A DNA stretch of 38,228 nt from Gammaproteobacteria bacterium (GTDB lineage: Bacteria; Pseudomonadota; Gammaproteobacteria; Burkholderiales; Nitrosomonadaceae). The stretch spans positions 1-38,228 of the forward strand of contig JAUIIB010000029.1 of NCBI GenBank assembly GCA_030431985.1, given 5' to 3'. A program made the position numbers and the translations under genes. Position 1 is the stretch's first letter. Every line of letters begins with the position of its first letter. Below, one piece after another: positions 1 to 8,264 of the stretch. Below the pieces are notes generated by a model, which had not been told where the DNA came from, did no database searches, and saw only the letters and a list, made by a program, of their open reading frames with translations.

Positions 1-318
1 CATTTTCAGTCTATTTCAATATTAGTCGCAGCATCGGTAAACATTTCCATTTGGTTGAGCAATGAACTTTCCTATATTTTACTTGACTTCAATGTATTTT
101 TGCTGAATGAAATAAATCACGAAATAAAAGGAACTAGCCAAATTGAAAGAGACAAAAGGTTACAGCAATTAGGAATAAAAAATCACGATAGAATAAGAGA
201 TTATAGAACTAAAATTGAACAGCAATTAATGGAAGACTTTTCAAATTTGACAGAGATAAAATCATTTGTAAAATCAAAAAACAAATCGGAAGATAAACTC
301 TACTGGCTTAAAAAATAA
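1..318 (+). CDS. 3' part of an AT-rich gene of unknown function
   Basis: The frame is open from the first base of the window to a TAA at 316-318, so the gene probably starts outside the window. A TTG at 55 could serve as a start and would give 87 residues, but the open frame upstream argues for truncation by the window edge. The visible part begins with a hydrophobic stretch (residues like SISILVAASV) and continues as a charged, lysine- and glutamate-rich helical segment. I recognise no family. The coding sequence is much richer in A and T than the chromosomal genes to the right, and even than the gene that follows it, which suggests foreign origin. Its stop overlaps the next start in TAATG, so the two are probably translated together. 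Function unknown. Confidence 0.5.
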   Translation, partial: HFQSISILVAASVNISIWLSNELSYILLDFNVFLLNEINHEIKGTSQIERDKRLQQLGIKNHDRIRDYRTKIEQQLMEDFSNLTEIKSFVKSKNKSEDKLYWLKK

Positions 319-728
319 TGCCTAGAACGAGAATGACATTAAACGGCGAGGTGCCGTTTACCGCGGAAGAAGAAGCGGCGGCCGACGCTGAAGACTTGCT
401 GGCGGCCAAGGAGGACAAGGTTGCAGACCTGCAGGCGGCTTATGATGTGGCGAATTATGCAAATATTGACCATGATAGCAAGACCTGGCGAGCCGACGTG
501 AAATCGCAGCAACTGCTCGCTGCTGTACTGTCCGTGGGTAGCGTTCCAGGTGGCATGTACTGGCGTGATGTCACTGAGACTCAAAACTCGATGACGTTTG
601 CAGACTTGCAAGCACTCGCGTCGGCAATACTCACGCGCGGATTAACGCTTGATTCAAATATGGATACCAAAAAAGCAGCAGTAGCGAACGCAACAACAAT
701 CGCAGAAGTCAATGCAATTACCTGGTAA
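318..728 (+). CDS. phage-tail-type protein with a DUF4376-like domain
   Basis: 136 residues. The N-terminal part (about 1-45) is acidic and alanine-rich and looks helical. The C-terminal part (about 50-136) has the pattern I associate with DUF4376 proteins encoded near tail-fibre genes of phages: a D-x-x-x-W-R start, a central MYWRDVTETQ segment, then a T-F-A-D-L-Q-A-L helix and a final helix ending near I-T-W. The family assignment is from pattern memory. The start ATG at 318 shares one base with the upstream stop, which suggests translational coupling. Nothing else phage-like is visible to the right. It is probably cargo or a prophage remnant inside the mobile element that ends near position 860. 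No function can be given beyond a tail-associated role. Confidence 0.6.
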   Translation: MPRTRMTLNGEVPFTAEEEAAADAEDLLAAKEDKVADLQAAYDVANYANIDHDSKTWRADVKSQQLLAAVLSVGSVPGGMYWRDVTETQNSMTFADLQALASAILTRGLTLDSNMDTKKAAVANATTIAEVNAITW

Positions 729-736
729 TATGAATA

Positions 737-750
737 TTAAACCGGTTTAA
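737..750. other. 14-base perfect palindrome after the phage-type gene
   Basis: TTAAACCGGTTTAA reads the same on both strands. It lies 8 bases after the stop of the DUF4376-like gene, between that gene and the repeat cluster. It could be a protein-binding site. It has no U-run, so it is not a usual terminator. Confidence 0.4.
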
Positions 751-804
751 AATCACAAAACTATTAAAATGTAAAGTACGGGGCGATTTTTGAGTGTGCG
801 AAAA

Positions 805-856
805 TCTCATATAATGCGGCGCGTCTCATATAATGTGTCCCTCCGTCTCATATAAT
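805..856. repeat. three direct copies of TCTCATATAAT at a probable mobile-element end
   Basis: The 11-base unit TCTCATATAAT occurs at 805-815, 824-834 and 846-856, with repeat starts 19 and 22 bases apart. The first two copies are followed by G. The third copy overlaps the stop codon of the truncated EAL-domain gene, whose family-like sequence ends about 14 bases further right. Arrays of short direct repeats at the edge are known for several element classes, such as IS21-like elements, Tn7-like elements and tyrosine-recombinase elements, where the recombinase binds. Which class this is cannot be told, because no transposase or integrase lies in the window. Confidence 0.6.
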
Positions 857-2941
857 TTTTCCGTGCCTAACGTCGTTCGCATTATCCGGTATTCCCATAA
901 CAAAAGACCTGTCTAGTTTCAGTTGTGTCAGCGGCATACGCTTGAGATAGTTTAATGATGAGAACCCTGTTCCGAAGTCGTCAATAGATAAGCCAAAACC
1001 TAATTTGCGCAATTGATGCTGCGTTTGTAACACTTCCTCACTACCTTCCATAATCAGGCTTTCCGTCAGTTCAAGCGTAATGCTGTCCTTCGGACAGTTC
1101 GTTTCTTTCATTACTCGTTTCGCTGCATCTACAAAATTTCCGGCAATAATTTGTTTACCCGAAACATTCACTGACAGCGATTTAAGTGAATGCCCCTCCT
1201 CCAACCACTTTTTCATCTGCCGACAGGCGGTCAAAAGCACCCACTCACCCAGGATATTAATTAAGTCATTATCCTCTGCAATTGGAATAAATTTTTCCGG
1301 CTCAATCCATCCCATTTTCGGATGCTGCCAGCGTAACAATGCTTCAGCACCGATACATGTACCTGTTTCAATATCCATGATCGGCTGATAGTACAGCATT
1401 AATGATTTTTCTTTAATCGCATTACGGAGATCAGTGTTCAATTTGATTTGTTCTTTGATTCTGACGCCCATTTCTTCAGCATAAAAATGAAAATGATTAC
1501 GCCCATTTTCTTTTGACTTATACATTGCCAGATCAGCGTGCCTAAGCAATAAATCCGGTGTATCGCCGTCTTCCGGATAAATAGCAATACCAATGCTTGC
1601 AGTCAGATATACTTGCCCCCCAGTTAATTCAAAAGGTTTTGACAATGAATCAAGTACTTTAGTCGCAACTTTTTTGATGTGACTCTCGGCGGATAAATTG
1701 TCGATCAACAGCACAAATTCATCTCCACTGAGTCTTGACAGTGTATCGGCATCACGGACATGCGTCGAAATTCGCTCCGCAACTTTGATCAGCAATTCAT
1801 CCCCAACAAAATGGCCACGTGAGTCGTTTATATGCTTGAACTTATCCAGATCGATAAACAGTAGCGCAAGTTTGTTGTGGTTTCGTCTTGCGGCCGACAA
1901 TGCATGTGATAGACGGTCCAACAACAATACACGATTCGGCAATCCCGTTAGTACGTCATAATGCGCAAGATGATGAATACGTTCCTGGGATAATTTTTGT
2001 TCACTCATATCGTGTAAGACCGCTACGTATCGCTTCGGTCTTTTTTGCTCGTCACTGATAGTCGTAATGCTCAGCCAGATTGGAACACGATTTCCATTTT
2101 TGTGATATTCACGGATCTCTCCCTGCCAGACACCTTTTCTATATAGCCTCGACCACATGCATCGGATAAAATCGTTACTGTCTTTTTGCGAAATAAGCAT
2201 GCGCATATGCTGGCCCACAAGTTCTTCCGATGTGTAACCGAGTATGTCAGTAAACGCAGCATTAATTTTTAGGATAGTACCGGAAGCATCTGCAATAAGA
2301 ATACCGTCGAGCGTATTGGAAAAAACATTCGACACCAGCCGCAGCTCTTCTTCATAAGCTTTACGTTGACTAATATCCTGTATGTGGCTGATAAAATATA
2401 AGGGAACACCCGTTTCATTGTGTGCCAGTGATTCGTTTAGCAGCGCCCATACCAAATGACCGTCCTTGTGAACGTAACGTTTGTCCATCTGAAAGGAACT
2501 CATTTCCCCTTCAAGCAGTTTTTTTCTATAGGATAGTTCAGTATCCACATCTTCAAAATAAGTCAGCGATTGGAAATCGCATGCCAATAGTTCTTCTTCT
2601 GTATAGCCCAGTGTCTCACACAATGCCGAATTGACTTTTATATAACGCCCATCAATCTCTGATATCGCTTTACCAATAGGCGCAAAGAGCATCGCGTGGC
2701 GGAATTTCTCCTGATTCTCATACAAATCACGTTCGGTTTGTTTACGTTTGGTAATGTCCGTTATCGAGCCGGCCATACGCACCGCTTTACCACGCTTATT
2801 ACGTATGACCTGACCACATCCTCTTAACCAGATATATTTACCCGATTTATGCTTGAAACGGTATTCCACATCATAAGGACCATCATTTTTTAAATGGTTT
2901 TCCAAAACAGAAAGTACATATTCTTTGTCGTCCGGATGCAA
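848..2941 (-). CDS. PAS-PAS-PAS-GGDEF-EAL fragment (C-terminal part of the broken gene)
   Basis: 697 residues if started at the TTG at 2941, which is more likely an internal leucine codon (LHPDD of a PAS domain) than a real start. Visible order: second half of a PAS/PAC domain (1-66), PAS (about 72-194), PAS (about 196-317), GGDEF (about 323-490) and an incomplete EAL (about 500-690). The active loop reads SGDEF at 405-409 instead of GGDEF. An RxxD inhibitory-site motif precedes it (RDAD, 396-399). The EAL signature EALLRW is at 533-538 and DDFGTG at 654-659. The domain lacks roughly its last 60-70 residues, including the usual AEGVET region, so phosphodiesterase activity is unlikely. The last six residues (RHGKII) come from the mobile-element side. 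If expressed, it would act on c-di-GMP in the cytoplasm. Confidence 0.7.
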   Translation of the reverse strand: MHPDDKEYVLSVLENHLKNDGPYDVEYRFKHKSGKYIWLRGCGQVIRNKRGKAVRMAGSITDITKRKQTERDLYENQEKFRHAMLFAPIGKAISEIDGRYIKVNSALCETLGYTEEELLACDFQSLTYFEDVDTELSYRKKLLEGEMSSFQMDKRYVHKDGHLVWALLNESLAHNETGVPLYFISHIQDISQRKAYEEELRLVSNVFSNTLDGILIADASGTILKINAAFTDILGYTSEELVGQHMRMLISQKDSNDFIRCMWSRLYRKGVWQGEIREYHKNGNRVPIWLSITTISDEQKRPKRYVAVLHDMSEQKLSQERIHHLAHYDVLTGLPNRVLLLDRLSHALSAARRNHNKLALLFIDLDKFKHINDSRGHFVGDELLIKVAERISTHVRDADTLSRLSGDEFVLLIDNLSAESHIKKVATKVLDSLSKPFELTGGQVYLTASIGIAIYPEDGDTPDLLLRHADLAMYKSKENGRNHFHFYAEEMGVRIKEQIKLNTDLRNAIKEKSLMLYYQPIMDIETGTCIGAEALLRWQHPKMGWIEPEKFIPIAEDNDLINILGEWVLLTACRQMKKWLEEGHSLKSLSVNVSGKQIIAGNFVDAAKRVMKETNCPKDSITLELTESLIMEGSEEVLQTQHQLRKLGFGLSIDDFGTGFSSLNYLKRMPLTQLKLDRSFVMGIPDNANDVRHGKII

Positions 2942-2950
2942 TCTTCGTTT

Positions 2951-5671
2951 CTATTCTTTCATTGATCCAGACAGTTCGTGATCCTGATAACCCAGAACTG
3001 ATTTATATCGTGGCGACCAGTACGGTTCATCATCGATATTCCAATCCCAAATTCCATCACTAGTCGCTTCAGCGACCAGATCATAACGCTCGTTACTATC
3101 ACGCAACGCCTGCTCGGTATTATATTGCGACGTGATATCTTCAAACATGAGAACCGCGCCGTCATGATCTCCATGAACGTTTCTATACGGCATTACGAAC
3201 AATTTGTATACCAATCCGTCACTGGCCTGTAATATTGAAGTGTGATTAACGCCATCTTTGATCACCGTTTGTACGATGTTATAAAAATTAGGCACATCCA
3301 TCCGCCATTCGATACTGCTGATAACGTTGTTGATTACCGGGTTGTCTGTATTAATAATATTGCTGCAAGCCTGGTTGTATTGCTTAACCAGCATCTTCTG
3401 ATTAACCACTATCAGTGGGAAAACCAGACTTTGCTTAATATTTGTCAAATCAACAGATAAATGCTCGAGTTCCCCTGATTTAACCTGAAGTTCCTCGTTA
3501 ACCGTTAACAATTCTTCATTGGTAGACTGCAACTCCTCATTAGACGTTTGTAATTCTTCATTTGTAGATTGCATTTCCTCGTTGGCAGACTGTAATTCTT
3601 CATTGAGTGACTGCAGTTCCTCGTTCGATGTTTCCAGCTCTTCTACGACAATGTTCAGATGCGTACGTGTATTGGCCAGCTCGAGCTCAAGCTCACTAAT
3701 GATCAGACTATCTCGCTCTGAAGCCGAATTAATCTTCGCATCTTCTTTGCCTTCGCTACGACGGCTCGCTTGAAAAGAAACCATCAGCATCGTATTTGCA
3801 TTCTGATCTAGGGGCTGGACTATAGGCTGAATCTTATTTAATTCACCCTCAATCTTTACATCCAATGTTGCGCCTGTAATGATCTGACGGTCGCGTCTGC
3901 ACCGATATACCAATGCACGTAATTCGGCGCGCATCTGACTATCGACAAGATCAAACAGATACAGGTTCGCGCGGCCATGCGGGAAATTTAAATACGGTTT
4001 GAGATTTCCCTGAAAATGCACAACCATATCTGCGTCATTGATCACGAGTGTCGGCGGCGCATAACTGGCCGCCAGCATTTCGAGCATCCGCATATTTAAA
4101 ACTTCGACATTGGAACCCGCACGTTCTTTTGTTTTACCGATTTCCCCCTGAATAGTTGGAAAACCCTGCGTATAATGAATGGGATAATTTCCTTCACCAG
4201 CCTGACGCATAAATAGCCGTGCACGCAGATCAACAGGTTTAAATAACTCCTTATATGACTCTGCACTTTCCGACCTCCCCAGAAATAAAACACCACTCTG
4301 GTTCAACGAAAAATGGAACAACTCGAAAATACGCTTTTGTGTTTCTGCTGTCAGATATATCAACAGGTTGCGGCAACTAATTAAGTCCAGTCGATTAAAC
4401 GGTGGATCTTCAATTACGTTTTGCCGGGCAAAAATTACCCGATTACGAATATCCTTGCGCACGCGATAGTGATCACCTTCAACCTCGAAATACCGTTTTT
4501 TGAATTCGGCGGGAACTACCAGCATTTCGCTGGCCGGATAAAGTCCGGCTCTGGCATGATCCAGACCGTTATCGTCCATATCGGATGCAAAAATTACATA
4601 CTGCAAGCTGTTATATTCGCTCTCAGCATAAAATATTTCTTCAAAAAGCATCGCGATGCTATAGACTTCTTCACCCGTCGCACAAGCAGGCACCCAGCAG
4701 CGGATTGTGTTCGCTTCACTACCAGCCTTTCGTTTTACAAGCTCCTCTAACGCGCTTCTCAAAGCATCAAAGCAGCTTTGATCTCGGAAAAATTCGGTTA
4801 CACTAATAAACGTATCGCGGATTAACTGCTGCGATTCATCTTTATTAATGCGCATATACTCAATATATTCGGCCAGCGTATTTAGCCCTAATATGCCCAT
4901 GCGCCGGGTAATACGACGTTTAACCGTACTTGACTTATATTCTTTCAGTTTGAATGATGTGTGTTGCCTTACCAGATTACTTATCTGCGAGTACTCATCT
5001 CCATCCTTCTCTGCGTCTAAAACATGTGATAAATCCTCTCGATGTTCAAGTAGGCGCGTTAAAGCTCCCCCCATTTCGTGGGGCGCCATGATCAAATCAA
5101 CGCTACCGGTGTGAATAGCGGATTTAGGCATGCCATCGTATTTTGCCGTGTCCGGATCTTGTACAATGGTAATGCCGCCCGAAGCCTTAATAGCACGTAT
5201 CCCGGATGCCCCGTCAGATCCTGTTCCCGAAAGAATAATACCTATCGCCTGTTCTCCCAGTTCTTCAGCAAGTGAATAGAAAAAATGTGTAATTGAGGGT
5301 TTAGGACCCACGATCTGACGTGGCGGTAATAATCGTAATCGGCCGTTCTCCAACATCACATCATTATTCGGTGGTGTAATATAGACTACGCCGGCTTTAG
5401 GCTCGATTCGATCGGTGAGATCGTTAACAGTCAGATGTGTTAGCGGGGTTAATAGATTGAGCAACATGCTGATATGCGTTGGCGAAACATGTTGTGCGAT
5501 GACATAAGACAAACAGCCGGATTTTGGAAGCGATGCCATTAAATCACGCAAGGCTTCAAGACCACCTGCCGAAGCGCCGATCCCGACCAATCTTACTGGT
5601 AGATGATTTGTCTTCGGGTTTGTTTTCGGATTTGTCTTCGATTTTTTATCGCTAGTTTTTTTCGTGCTCAT
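2951..5671 (-). CDS. CheB methylesterase - CheR methyltransferase fusion with PAS domains (N-terminal part of the broken gene)
   Basis: Start taken at ATG 5671; a TTG two codons upstream (5677) is less likely, and no clear Shine-Dalgarno site is seen for either. Residue numbers below count from the TTG. After a lysine-rich N-terminus with a KTNP repeat, a CheB domain without receiver carries Ser36 (GIGASAGG), His63 (AQHVSP) and Asp155 (SGTGSDG). A CheR domain follows, with an N-terminal helical part at about 235-310 and a SAM-binding region (ACATGEE at 331-337). A long coiled coil (about 660-740) is made of repeated NEELQS units, then come one PAS domain (about 745-855) and the first half of another. 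CheB/CheR fusions of this kind are hybrid signalling proteins; classical chemotaxis partners are not in the window. The frame ends at an amber codon inside the second PAS domain. Confidence 0.8.
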   Translation of the reverse strand: MSTKKTSDKKSKTNPKTNPKTNHLPVRLVGIGASAGGLEALRDLMASLPKSGCLSYVIAQHVSPTHISMLLNLLTPLTHLTVNDLTDRIEPKAGVVYITPPNNDVMLENGRLRLLPPRQIVGPKPSITHFFYSLAEELGEQAIGIILSGTGSDGASGIRAIKASGGITIVQDPDTAKYDGMPKSAIHTGSVDLIMAPHEMGGALTRLLEHREDLSHVLDAEKDGDEYSQISNLVRQHTSFKLKEYKSSTVKRRITRRMGILGLNTLAEYIEYMRINKDESQQLIRDTFISVTEFFRDQSCFDALRSALEELVKRKAGSEANTIRCWVPACATGEEVYSIAMLFEEIFYAESEYNSLQYVIFASDMDDNGLDHARAGLYPASEMLVVPAEFKKRYFEVEGDHYRVRKDIRNRVIFARQNVIEDPPFNRLDLISCRNLLIYLTAETQKRIFELFHFSLNQSGVLFLGRSESAESYKELFKPVDLRARLFMRQAGEGNYPIHYTQGFPTIQGEIGKTKERAGSNVEVLNMRMLEMLAASYAPPTLVINDADMVVHFQGNLKPYLNFPHGRANLYLFDLVDSQMRAELRALVYRCRRDRQIITGATLDVKIEGELNKIQPIVQPLDQNANTMLMVSFQASRRSEGKEDAKINSASERDSLIISELELELANTRTHLNIVVEELETSNEELQSLNEELQSANEEMQSTNEELQTSNEELQSTNEELLTVNEELQVKSGELEHLSVDLTNIKQSLVFPLIVVNQKMLVKQYNQACSNIINTDNPVINNVISSIEWRMDVPNFYNIVQTVIKDGVNHTSILQASDGLVYKLFVMPYRNVHGDHDGAVLMFEDITSQYNTEQALRDSNERYDLVAEATSDGIWDWNIDDEPYWSPRYKSVLGYQDHELSGSMKE

Positions 5672-5991
5672 TCTCAAGGCTCATAAGTAAACAAAATTCG
5701 TCACACCTAACAAGCTGTTCTGTACGTACAGTCTTATCAGGACATCCAACATCACCCCGACCCACCTCACCAATGCCAAGGCTTTTTGACTCATCACCCA
5801 ACTTTACAAAGTGATAATAATAACCAATCAAATCAGTCTGAAAGTACACGTTATTGTTCTTTTTTCACAATTCAGCGGATTTATTTGTTGTAACTATTTT
5901 GTATTAAAACTTATCGGCCCGAGCAACTACGGCAAATATAGGCAAATTACATCAGCGATATTGCCGTGTTAAGAACCAAACTTTATAAAAA
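5672..5991. other. intergenic region with a palindrome and a long hairpin
   Basis: No convincing gene. It contains the perfect palindrome CTGTACGTACAG at 5720-5731, about 50 bases upstream of the cheB-type start, which could be an operator. It also contains an inverted repeat, ACGGCAAATAT at 5929-5939 and ATATTGCCGT at 5958-5967, 25 bases after the triheme cytochrome gene. That hairpin has no U-run, so an intrinsic terminator is not supported. A 65-codon minus-strand frame here shows no coding character. Confidence 0.4.
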
Positions 5992-7302
5992 TTATTCGAT
6001 ACCTATGCTTCTGCTGCGCTCAACATCATATTCGGTTACCCGATTCGCACTGTTTCCCCAAGCATTTCTGATAAATGAAACCAGAAACGCAATTTCTTTG
6101 TCATGTAAAATTTGTTGGAATGGCGGCATACCGTAAGGACGTGGATTTTCTTCCGTCACAGCAGGATAGCCGCCATCCAAAATGCTGCGAATGGTGTTAA
6201 GCGGAGATGTCATGGTTACACTGCGATTTCCGGCAAGCCGCGGATAGATACCTGGCTCACCCTCTCCAGAAGAACCATGACATTCCTGGCAGTATGTTTG
6301 ATAAAGCTGCTTACCCGACATCAAGTTATCGTTTGCCTCCATCGAAACTGATGGCACAGTTACTGATGCATAATTCTTCTTATCATCTGAAATAGATTGC
6401 AGATAAACAGCTATGGCTTGTAGATCTTCTTTGGATAAATATTGGAGGCTCTGTCGAATAACAGTCGCCATTGGGCCTGAAGCTACTGCACGGCCAGTAA
6501 TACCGGTGGATAACAGTTCAACAATTTCATTGACGGACCAATCACTGCTGCCAGCCTCAATATGAGAGAGCAACGATGGTGCGTACCAATTCATACCCAT
6601 AATCTGTCCACCTGCCAATGCATCTTCCGCATTGGCGCCCAATATGTTGCGTTGAGTATGACAGGCATTACAATGTCCAAGACCCTGAACTAAGTAAGCG
6701 CCCTGATTCCATTCTACCGACTGAGATGGGTCAGGAACGTACTCCCCAGCTTTAAAATACAGTGCACGCCAGATGTATAGCAGAGGCCTGAAATTATACG
6801 GAAAGGGGATTTCATGTGGCGGATTAATCTGATCGACAGCTGGTAACGATTGTAGGTAAGCAAAAATAGTATTGGCATCCCGACGCGTCACCTTAGTATA
6901 TTCTGTATAAGGAAACGATGGGTAAAGCAGCCGTCCATCGCGCGACTTACCCTCATGCAGCGCCAACCAAAAATCTGTCTCTGACCAATTCCCTATACCT
7001 GTGGTTTCGTGAGGTGTGATGTTTGGTGTAACGAAGACACCAAAAGATGTAGTGATACGCCGCCCACCTGCGAACGGCTTTCCACCTTTAGCAGTATGAC
7101 ACCCCATGCAATTACCTGCGCGAACCAGGTAAGCGCCCTGCTGCTGCAGTGTGTCAAGGTCAGCAGAAGAAACGGATGGATAACCAACCGTACCGGAAAT
7201 GGCGCAATGAGAAGCCAATAAAGCCCACACTACGCAGACTAATATAACCGCCTTAAATAATAACTTGCTGTAAACTGATAAATAGGCGCGGTGGTTACTC
7301 AT
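5992..7302 (-). CDS. triheme cytochrome c, membrane-anchored, of the dehydrogenase-subunit type
   Basis: 436 residues with three CXXCH haem sites: CMGCH (65-69), CNACH (211-215) and CQECH (338-342). A hydrophobic segment (about 12-36) is a signal peptide or anchor, so the protein should sit on the periplasmic side. Length and spacing resemble the cytochrome c subunits of membrane alcohol, gluconate and aldehyde dehydrogenases, which pass electrons from a flavin or quinoprotein subunit to the ubiquinone pool or an oxidase. No such dehydrogenase subunit is in the window, so the electron donor is unknown. The ATG overlaps the stop of the upstream diheme cytochrome in ATGA, so the two are almost certainly co-translated and may work as an electron relay. 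The specific substrate cannot be inferred. Confidence 0.85.
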   Translation of the reverse strand: MSNHRAYLSVYSKLLFKAVILVCVVWALLASHCAISGTVGYPSVSSADLDTLQQQGAYLVRAGNCMGCHTAKGGKPFAGGRRITTSFGVFVTPNITPHETTGIGNWSETDFWLALHEGKSRDGRLLYPSFPYTEYTKVTRRDANTIFAYLQSLPAVDQINPPHEIPFPYNFRPLLYIWRALYFKAGEYVPDPSQSVEWNQGAYLVQGLGHCNACHTQRNILGANAEDALAGGQIMGMNWYAPSLLSHIEAGSSDWSVNEIVELLSTGITGRAVASGPMATVIRQSLQYLSKEDLQAIAVYLQSISDDKKNYASVTVPSVSMEANDNLMSGKQLYQTYCQECHGSSGEGEPGIYPRLAGNRSVTMTSPLNTIRSILDGGYPAVTEENPRPYGMPPFQQILHDKEIAFLVSFIRNAWGNSANRVTEYDVERSRSIGIE

Positions 7303-8108
7303 TCCGGATACTCTACTTTAACAATGCTGCTACATCGTTGCGCAAGTTCGGGTAGCAAGGCTACTGACGGATCAGGTTTACCGTTGACAATTTGTGCAGC
7401 CAGCCATTTTGCCACTGCATTGATTTCCTGATCAGTGAGTTTTTTTGCAATCTCCGACATACAATCGGACACCTGTCCACGGACTAATCCGCTGCTTCGC
7501 CAGCTACCAAATTGTGCTGTTAAATACGTGCGGGGCAATCCTAATAGTCCAGGAATAAATGGTATAGTACCCATTAACGTTTGACCATGGCAATTACTAC
7601 ATGCCGGAATATTTCTGTCCGGATAGCCGGAATAGATCAGTTGCTCAGCAAGATCAATTTCTCCAGACTGCATCATGTGCCGCTCGGGCTGAAAATCCGG
7701 TAAATCCAGTTCAGAAAAATAACGTGCAATCTCCATTAAATAGCCGTCAGACATGTTTTCAAGCAAAATAGCCATGGGCTGATAATGACGGCGGCCATCT
7801 CTGAAATTACGCAACTGGTTGAAGAGATAACCCCAAGGTTTGCCATCTATGCGTGGATAGTAAACATGCTGCTCGGCTCTATCTTCTTTGCCATGACAAA
7901 TGGTACAAGGTTTGACGCGCTCCGCCATCGTATCCGGTACAGCATCGGCTAGATTTGGGAATAAAAATGATAATGCGCAGACAATCAAAATAGAATACAT
8001 CATACCGGCTTTTGAAGAACCAGATGGCTTTCTCAACACGAAGGAAAGGCCATGACCTGACTTGTAAAAAATAGATGCGTAACTATCAGCTTGAACTTGC
8101 AAATGCAT
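7299..8108 (-). CDS. diheme cytochrome c (c4/c553-like)
   Basis: 269 residues from ATG 8108, with two CXXCH sites: CTICH (68-72) and CSNCH (170-174). The two-lobed layout, one haem per about 100 residues, is that of cytochrome c4-type periplasmic electron carriers. The first 35 residues are polar, and a typical signal peptide (MMYSILIVCALSFLF, cut near ADA-VP) begins only at residue 36. A start at ATG 8003 or 8000 is therefore possible, although neither has a good Shine-Dalgarno site, while 8108 is preceded by a weak GAG. The stop overlaps the start of the triheme cytochrome by four bases (ATGA). The pair is a short operon of five haems with no visible enzyme partner. Confidence 0.85.
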   Translation of the reverse strand: MHLQVQADSYASIFYKSGHGLSFVLRKPSGSSKAGMMYSILIVCALSFLFPNLADAVPDTMAERVKPCTICHGKEDRAEQHVYYPRIDGKPWGYLFNQLRNFRDGRRHYQPMAILLENMSDGYLMEIARYFSELDLPDFQPERHMMQSGEIDLAEQLIYSGYPDRNIPACSNCHGQTLMGTIPFIPGLLGLPRTYLTAQFGSWRSSGLVRGQVSDCMSEIAKKLTDQEINAVAKWLAAQIVNGKPDPSVALLPELAQRCSSIVKVEYPE

Positions 8109-8264
8109 ATCTCGTTTCTATTACTGATTCAAATCTAGTCCATGAAATGGAATGACATTCTGCCAATATCAACAGGTATAAATTTTATTCCATCAACATC
8201 TTTTGTAAAAGTCTTTTTCTACAGTATTCAGATACCCACAACATCGCGTATGGGATAAAAACAA

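Larger units (their letters stand above)
848..5671 (-). pseudogene. one long CheB-CheR-PAS-GGDEF-EAL gene, broken twice
   Basis: The two minus-strand frames described separately below are in the same phase. They are divided by a TAG at 2953-2951 and three sense codons. The PAS domain around the stop runs across it: left part ends GYQDHELSGSMKE, right part begins LHPDDKE. In this PAS subtype a tryptophan is usual at about that place (E-x-W-x-x-x-LHPDD), so TGG to TAG is the simplest explanation. The left end is also damaged: the EAL domain stops after IPDNANDV and runs into repeat sequence. Whether this gene makes one protein by readthrough, two proteins or none cannot be seen. Confidence 0.75.

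Noticed and set aside
805..856. CRISPR array
   Set aside because: The units are only 11 bases with 8-11 base spacers and three copies, which does not fit a CRISPR array.
3480..3630. Short tandem DNA repeats resembling a repeat array
   Set aside because: They encode the repeated NEELQS coiled coil of the CheB-CheR protein, so they are protein repeats, not a CRISPR or a satellite.
5652..5849. A 65-codon minus-strand frame upstream of the CheB-CheR gene
   Set aside because: It overlaps the start of the conserved gene, has no ribosome site, and its composition does not look coding.
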